Assembly: GCA_963621875.1 (NCBI GenBank)
Contig: CAVFFR010000002.1
Location: 1-64,000, forward strand
Direction of reading: 5' to 3'
Length of the DNA: 64,000 nucleotides
Source of the DNA: CAG-245 sp963621875
GTDB lineage: Bacteria; Bacillota; Clostridia; TANB77; CAG-508
Shown: in pieces, positions 59,278-64,000 of the stretch
Layout: each line of letters opens with the position of its first letter
Position numbering within the stretch: position 1 is the stretch's first letter
Position numbers and translations under genes: made by a program
Notes under the pieces: model-generated
The model's database searches: none
Told to the model about the DNA's origin: nothing
What the model saw: the letters and a program-made list of their open reading frames with translations, nothing else

Positions 59278-61611
59278 TTATTCTTGTTCTTGTGTGTTTA
59301 ATTCCTCCCAATGTTCTTTTGACATTAGAACTTCTCTTGGTTTACTTCCTTGGTATCCAGATATTATTCCTCTTTCTTCCATCTGGTCTATTATTCTTCC
59401 TGCTCTTGCATATCCAACTTTAAATCTCCTTTGAATAAATGAGGTTGATGCTTGCCCTGTTTCTATTACTGTTTGTATTGCTTCATTTAGTAATGGATCT
59501 GTTTCATCATCATCCATTATTCCTTCATCTATTTCTTTGTCTGTGCAGTTTGCTTTTTCTATGTATTCTGTAATGTCGTCTCTGTATGTTGTCTCTCCAT
59601 TAGATTTTAAGAAATCTACTATTTTTTCTACTTCCTTATCAGATACAAATGCACCTTGTACCCTTACAGGTTTTGGAGCTCCTGTTGGGAAGAATAGCAT
59701 ATCTCCCTTTCCTAATAATTTTTCTGCTCCTACTTGATCTAATATTGTTCTAGAGTCTATTTGAGATGATACGGCAAATGCAATTCTTGATGGTATGTTT
59801 GCTTTTATTAGACCTGTGATTACATCTACAGATGGTCTTTGCGTTGCTATTACTAAGTGCATTCCTGCTGCTCTTGCTTTTTGTGCTAATCTACAGATTG
59901 CACTTTCTACATCATTTTTTGCAACCATCATTAAATCTGCAAGTTCATCTATAATTATTACTATATGTGGTAATTTTCCTAATGTATCTTCTTTTTCTAC
60001 TGCATCATTGTATCCTGCTAAATCTCTAACTCCTTTTGCAGCAAATTTTGTGTATCTATTTTCCATTTCTTGCACCGCCCAAGCTAATGCTCCTGCTGCT
60101 TTCTTTGGATCAGTTACTACTGGAATCAACAAATGTGGTATTCCATTGTATACAGAAAGTTCAACTATTTTTGGATCTACCATTATTAGTTTTACATCGC
60201 TTGGTTTTGCTTTGTATATGATACTTGTTATTAATGTATTTATACAAACACTTTTACCAGATCCTGTTGCACCAGCTATCATAACGTGTGGCATTTTTGC
60301 AATATCTGTTACTATTTCTTCCCCAGATACATCTTTTCCAAGTGCAAATGCAAGCTTTGATTTGTGCATTTTAAAACTGTCTGTATCGAGTATATCTCTT
60401 AAGTGAACTACTTCACTTTCTTCGTTTGGTACTTCTATTCCAACTGCTTGTTTTCCAGGAATTGGTGCTTCTATTCTTATCGTTTTTGCAGCTAGGTTAA
60501 GTGCTATATCGTCTGCTAAATTTGCTATTTTACTTACACGAACTCCCTCTGATGGCTTTAACTCATATCTCGTAATTGCAGGTCCTACCGATACGTGTTC
60601 TACTTTTGCAACTACTCCAAAGTTGTATAGTGTTTTTTGTAATTTAGATGCTGTTTCTGTTAAAGCTCTACTATTTCCTTTTCCGCTTTTTTTATCTCCT
60701 TCTTTTAAAAGTGTTAGAGGTGGGAATTCATAGTTTTCGTCTTCAACTGTTATTGTATGTTCTAATTGTAAAACTTGTTTTGTTTCATCTTCTTTTGCTT
60801 TTTCTTGAGTTTTAAATAATGGGTCTTCTATAAATTCTGGTGCTTGTTTTTCTTCTTTTTTGTTTTTCTTAAATAATTTTTCCTCTTTATCTATGTTAAA
60901 TAATTTTCCTTTTGTTGACTCTGCATTATTTAAGTTAATTTTTAATTGCTCAACATCAAGAGCAGCTTGCTCTTTTTCTAATTTTTCTCTTAATCTTTTT
61001 TCTTTTTTGGTTTCCTTTTTCTCTTTTTTATCTTCTTCTAATATTCTTTCTTCGGTTTCTTTTCTCTCTTTTACTCCTTCTACTGCTTCTGATATTTTAT
61101 TTGCTAAGTCTATTCCGAACATTGATACTACTAATGCTATAAGTCCGCCTATTGCTAGTACTACTGTTCCTGTTTTATCCATTAGTTTTATTAAAGGTAT
61201 TGTAATAATTGTAGAAGCCGCTCCGCCACCAGAGCCTGTCTCTGCTCCTAAATTATAAAACTGTTGCATTATATCTTGCATTGATTTATTTTCTAATGTT
61301 ACTTGACCTTTTTTTATTGCGTAAACATTCATAATTATTGCTATGCAAAGTAGCATTAATGCAAATTGGACAATTTTGCTCATCCAAGCAGTTTCTTTTT
61401 GGCAAGCAATATATATTGCAACAATAAAGATTCCTATAGGCAAAATGTACTCAACATATCCCATTATTCCACCTAAAAATGGACTTAATGTCTCTCCTAT
61501 TACACCCGATTTTGAATATATTAGTACTCCCATTAGTATGCTTACTAATATCAGCACTACAACTACTAATGTTACATCTTGTTTCTTTTTCTTTCTTCCT
61601 CTTTTTGCCAT
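59278..61611 (-). CDS. ftsK: FtsK/SpoIIIE DNA translocase
   Basis: The 777-residue protein has four membrane helices (about residues 12-165), a charged linker, the alpha-beta motor with Walker A GATGSGKSVCINTLITSI and Walker B HIVIIIDELADLMMV, and ATQRPSVDVITGLIKANIPSRI. The C-terminal winged-helix gamma domain (STSFIQRRFKVGYARAGRIID) reads oriented DNA motifs. It pumps chromosomes through division and sporulation septa. AGGAGG precedes the ATG. It is first in a run with the coiled-coil, beta-CASP and GH15 genes. Confidence 0.96.
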   Translation of the reverse strand: MAKRGRKKKKQDVTLVVVVLILVSILMGVLIYSKSGVIGETLSPFLGGIMGYVEYILPIGIFIVAIYIACQKETAWMSKIVQFALMLLCIAIIMNVYAIKKGQVTLENKSMQDIMQQFYNLGAETGSGGGAASTIITIPLIKLMDKTGTVVLAIGGLIALVVSMFGIDLANKISEAVEGVKERKETEERILEEDKKEKKETKKEKRLREKLEKEQAALDVEQLKINLNNAESTKGKLFNIDKEEKLFKKNKKEEKQAPEFIEDPLFKTQEKAKEDETKQVLQLEHTITVEDENYEFPPLTLLKEGDKKSGKGNSRALTETASKLQKTLYNFGVVAKVEHVSVGPAITRYELKPSEGVRVSKIANLADDIALNLAAKTIRIEAPIPGKQAVGIEVPNEESEVVHLRDILDTDSFKMHKSKLAFALGKDVSGEEIVTDIAKMPHVMIAGATGSGKSVCINTLITSIIYKAKPSDVKLIMVDPKIVELSVYNGIPHLLIPVVTDPKKAAGALAWAVQEMENRYTKFAAKGVRDLAGYNDAVEKEDTLGKLPHIVIIIDELADLMMVAKNDVESAICRLAQKARAAGMHLVIATQRPSVDVITGLIKANIPSRIAFAVSSQIDSRTILDQVGAEKLLGKGDMLFFPTGAPKPVRVQGAFVSDKEVEKIVDFLKSNGETTYRDDITEYIEKANCTDKEIDEGIMDDDETDPLLNEAIQTVIETGQASTSFIQRRFKVGYARAGRIIDQMEERGIISGYQGSKPREVLMSKEHWEELNTQEQE

Positions 61612-61679
61612 TTGTTCCTCCTAAAGTTTATATAGTTAATTAGTTACATATTTACACGTTTACATTGTATACCAAAACA

Positions 61680-61722
61680 AAAAAAAAGTACATAGAATTT
61701 AATAAATTTTACATACTTTTTT
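61680..61722 (-). terminator. Terminator between the 61728 gene and ftsK
   Basis: A long imperfect A/T-rich stem (AAAAAAGTA/TACTTTTTT outer pairs) ends in a run of nine T on the minus strand. Confidence 0.6.
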
Positions 61723-61727
61723 GCTAT

Positions 61728-62165
61728 TTATTTTACTTCTTTTCTATTGTTTTCTATTACTTTTAAAGCATCTTCTAATGTTACTTGAACTCCTGCTAAA
61801 ATATTATCTGCATAAACTTTTGTTCCATTAGATATTTCTCTTGCCATATCATTTGCATTTTCTATTATTTTATTTTTTTGTTCATATGCTTTTTTTGTAA
61901 TTTCGTGTTCATCAATCATTGATATTATTCTATTCTCTGCTTCTTTCACTATTTCTGCTGCTTCTTCGTTCGCTTTACTAATTATTCTGTCATGTTCTTC
62001 TTTTATTACCTTTGCTTGTTTTAATTCTTCTGGTAATTTAAGCCTTATTTCTTTAATAATCTCTAATAGCTCTCCTTTGTCAAGCATCGCTTTGTGAGTA
62101 AAAGGTAGTTCTTTACTGTTTTCTAGCATATCTTCTATAGTTTCTAATAATGTAAAAATTTCCAT
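61728..62165 (-). CDS. ATP-synthase-b-like coiled-coil protein
   Basis: The protein has about 145 residues from the ATG at 62165; earlier in-frame ATGs at 62180 and 62168 are too far from or too close to the AAAGGGG site. It is a long Ala/Glu/Lys-rich helix (EEHDRIISKANEEAAEIVKEAENRI), like the stator b-subunit or DivIVA-type proteins. It overlaps or abuts rsmD, a pairing common in Clostridia. It may bind the division apparatus, given sepF and divIVA close by (inference). Confidence 0.7.
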   Translation of the reverse strand: MEIFTLLETIEDMLENSKELPFTHKAMLDKGELLEIIKEIRLKLPEELKQAKVIKEEHDRIISKANEEAAEIVKEAENRIISMIDEHEITKKAYEQKNKIIENANDMAREISNGTKVYADNILAGVQVTLEDALKVIENNRKEVK

Positions 62166-62176
62166 CATTTCCCCTT

Positions 62177-62728
62177 TCATTTAAGAAATATTAAAGATGC
62201 TCTTCCATATTTTCTTAAATCATACATTTCATAATTTATATTTTTATTCTTAATTTCTTCTAAATATTTTTCTGGTTCATCAGTTTCTACGATTAGTTTT
62301 CCACAGTTTTTCAACAATTGAGTATTATTTATCTGTTTTATTGCTTCTATTGCTAAATCCATTTTATATGGTGGGTCTAAAAATATTATATCAAATTGCA
62401 CATTTTGTAAATTTTTAAGACATTCTTTATAATCTTTATTGTATACAATGGCTTTTTGCTCTAAATGTGTTTTTTGCAAATTTTTCTTTATCATTTCCAC
62501 AGCTTTTGGATTATTATCGCATATATATGCCTTACTTGCTCCTCTGCTTAAAAATTCTATTGCAATTGCCCCACTTCCAGCAAATAAATCTAACACAACA
62601 GCATCTTCTATGTCATTTTGGATTATATTGAATAATGACTCTTTAACTCTATCCAAAGTTGGTCTTGTATGTATATCTTCTATTGAATGAAGTAGCGTGC
62701 CTCTTGCACTTCCACTTATAACTCTCAT
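62177..62728 (-). CDS. rsmD: 16S rRNA (guanine(966)-N2)-methyltransferase
   Basis: The 183-residue RsmD is normal in length. It has MRVISGSARGTLL and RPTLDRVKESLFNII, then motif I VVLDLFAGSGAIAIEFLSRG and motif IV IIFLDPPYK. It methylates G966 of 16S rRNA from SAM. GGAGG precedes the ATG, and a promoter lies at 62782-62809. Confidence 0.95.
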   Translation of the reverse strand: MRVISGSARGTLLHSIEDIHTRPTLDRVKESLFNIIQNDIEDAVVLDLFAGSGAIAIEFLSRGASKAYICDNNPKAVEMIKKNLQKTHLEQKAIVYNKDYKECLKNLQNVQFDIIFLDPPYKMDLAIEAIKQINNTQLLKNCGKLIVETDEPEKYLEEIKNKNINYEMYDLRKYGRASLIFLK

Positions 62729-62781
62729 AAGTATTCCTCCAAATATATTTTGACAGATGCTATTCCAACTTTATATTATAT

Positions 62782-62809
62782 ATTTTATATGTTTTTTTTC
62801 AGATGTCAA
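62782..62809 (-). promoter_or_regulatory. rsmD promoter
   Basis: TTGACA at 62804-62809, 16 bases, TAAAAT at 62782-62787. Confidence 0.65.
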
Positions 62810-62895
62810 GGTTTATAATGTAATTGTAACATACATTTAATAGTGCTGTAACATTCTCTGACATTTTGCAATTATTTTATAATAATTAATACGCC

Positions 62896-62926
62896 AAAAA
62901 GACTTGGCAAAATGCCAAATCTTTTT
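62896..62926 (-). terminator. Terminator after divIVA
   Basis: The stem AAAAAGACTTGGCA/TGCCAAATCTTTTT (one mismatch) is followed by TTTTT on the minus strand. Confidence 0.8.
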
Positions 62927-62962
62927 TTGCTTTCGTTCTTTTATATTTTTTGCTTTAGCTTC

Positions 62963-63418
62963 TTAATCTTGATCTTTATTAATATCTTTTATTAGTTCTA
63001 GTTGTGATATTAATAAAGATTCCATTTTTGCTTTGTATACATCAAATTGCTTTTGTATATCTTCAAGTTCCTTTTGTTTTATGGTTATCTGTTGTTCAAG
63101 CGCTATTAATGATTGTCTTGCATCAGACTCTGCATTTTTAATTAGTTGGTCCGCTTGTTGTTTTGCAACATTTTTTATATCTTCTGCTGTTGATTGAGCT
63201 ATTATCAATGTATTATTTAATGTTCCTTCTATAGATTTATAATGTTCCAATTTTCCTTCTAGTTCTGTTATTCTGTCTTGGTTTTCATTTTTTTCTTTAT
63301 ATAATTTTTCATAACAAGCTGTTAGTTCGTCTAAAAACTCGTCCACTTCTTCTACGCTGTAGCCATTCATCATTTGTTTTGAAAACTTTTTGTTCTCAAT
63401 CTCTAATGGTGTAATCAT
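62963..63418 (-). CDS. divIVA: DivIVA-domain cell-division/polarity protein
   Basis: The 151 residues begin ITPLEIENKKFSKQMMNGYSVEEVDEFLDEL, the DivIVA N-terminal membrane-curvature-sensing domain, followed by a long coiled coil. It marks septa and poles. It starts 24 bases after the sepF stop, with GGGGG before the ATG. Next to sepF this is the usual division cluster. Confidence 0.94.
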   Translation of the reverse strand: MITPLEIENKKFSKQMMNGYSVEEVDEFLDELTACYEKLYKEKNENQDRITELEGKLEHYKSIEGTLNNTLIIAQSTAEDIKNVAKQQADQLIKNAESDARQSLIALEQQITIKQKELEDIQKQFDVYKAKMESLLISQLELIKDINKDQD

Positions 63419-63442
63419 ATTTATTCCCCCTGATTTATAAGA

Positions 63443-63916
63443 TTAGTTATTTGCAGAATTTTTTAGCCAAGATACTGATAGTTTATTTTTTATTTCTTCT
63501 CTTGCCATTTCATTTGTTATCTCATAATTAAATGGAGCTATTAAAAAGATAGAGTTTGATACTTTTTGGATGTGTCCATCTAGTGCGTGTACTGCACCAC
63601 TAACAACATCTATAATTCTTCTTGCAACATCTTTGTTTACATACTCTAAATTTACTATTACAGATTGTTTATCTTTTAATAAATCACATATATCTTCTGC
63701 TTGTTCAAAAGTTGTTGGCTGTGATATTACCATTTTTATTTGTTGTGTTTGTGGTAAATTAACAACTTTGCGTCTTCCCCAAAGTTTATTTTCTTTATTG
63801 TTTTCATCGTCATCTATTTCTTCGTTATTTATTTCTTCGTAATCTTTCTCTTCGTTTTCTTCTGCTGCATCCATTCCAAATGCTCCCCAAATCTTATTCA
63901 TTATTGTTCCTGACAT
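63443..63916 (-). CDS. sepF: SepF, FtsZ-membrane anchor
   Basis: The protein has 157 residues from the ATG at 63916, which AGGAGG precedes; an upstream in-frame ATG lacks a site. An N-terminal amphipathic helix (MNKIWGAFGMD) is followed by an acidic linker and the SepF core (KMVISQPTTFEQAEDICDLLKDKQSVIVNLEYVNKDVARRIIDVVSG). SepF tethers FtsZ to the membrane and shapes the septum. Its promoter is at 63964-63992. Confidence 0.94.
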   Translation of the reverse strand: MSGTIMNKIWGAFGMDAAEENEEKDYEEINNEEIDDDENNKENKLWGRRKVVNLPQTQQIKMVISQPTTFEQAEDICDLLKDKQSVIVNLEYVNKDVARRIIDVVSGAVHALDGHIQKVSNSIFLIAPFNYEITNEMAREEIKNKLSVSWLKNSANN

Positions 63917-63963
63917 TATAAACCTCCTAATATTTATCATCCTTCGTTATAATAACTAGCTAT

Positions 63964-63992
63964 AGTATCTATCTTTTTTATCTTATTGTCAA
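63964..63992 (-). promoter_or_regulatory. Sigma-A-type promoter of sepF-divIVA
   Basis: TTGACA at 63987-63992, 17 bases, GATACT at 63964-63969. Confidence 0.6.
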
Positions 63993-64000
63993 TAGTTTTT

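Noticed and set aside
1..64000. CRISPR array or rRNA genes
   Set aside because: No regularly spaced direct repeats with unique spacers and no rRNA-like sequence were seen on either strand.

Overview
The window is very AT-rich and comes from a spore-forming, Gram-positive, low-GC Bacillota, most likely Clostridia. The evidence is spoIVB, spoVAC-spoVAD-spoVAE, a pro-sigK-type gene, sepF-divIVA, sortase-type surface anchors (LPQTG and NPATG), a CIRCE element before groESL, and strong AGGAGG ribosome binding sites. Most genes are on the minus strand. No rRNA, CRISPR array or replication origin was seen. I do not assign a species.

Left accessory part (1-6400): a secreted EndA-like nuclease, an IS256-family relic with its catalytic core deleted, an ADP-ribosyltransferase gene followed by two zinc-ribbon proteins (one Imm35-like), a frameshifted tnpV, and a prepilin relic. 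The relic sits downstream of a promoter/palindrome block that recurs at 15.7-15.9 kb. Core genes follow (6485-20776): tspO, an M14 peptidase whose ribosome binding site and start codon are separated by a perfect hairpin, spoIVB, a cyclophilin, disA, radA, two prepilin-like proteins, a pro-sigK gene with a frameshift in an A-run, a DUF368 transporter, and the hpt-trmR-trhP operon. Two cell-wall-anchored surface proteins lie at 20988-24198.

Second accessory island (24337-29842): an internally deleted ISNCY-like transposase, an XRE regulator, a HEPN/MNT toxin-antitoxin pair with a frameshifted HEPN gene, a broken paralogue of the EndA-like nuclease, two orphan genes and a tyrosine recombinase. 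The recombinase abuts tRNA-Phe and a 3'-truncated tRNA-Phe, so this was probably a tRNA-targeted integrative element. tRNA-Asp, tRNA-Val and groEL-groES follow. A GC-rich 31-bp perfect inverted repeat lies between groES and groEL.

Right part (32684-64000): pyrG, the spoVA operon with a dodecin-like gene, then a large operon (about 51.5 to 38.0 kb) for a Tad/Flp-like (type IVc) pilus or secretion machine. It encodes a CpaB/SAF protein, two MinD/TadZ-like proteins with degenerate P-loops, a TadA ATPase, a fused TadB-TadC platform, and up to eight small single-TM pilin-like proteins. Four of these share a leaderless MENA start in place of a classical prepilin signal. This is the best candidate for an under-described system here. 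After it come truA, cdaA (a second c-di-AMP synthase), a 37-residue membrane peptide, a GH15 glucoamylase-like enzyme, a beta-CASP metallo-hydrolase, ftsK/spoIIIE, rsmD, divIVA and sepF.

Several genes carry single-base frameshifts or stops (tnpV, HEPN, the second nuclease, sigK). Most lie in islands and look like decay. The one in sigK is the exception and the one most worth confirming.
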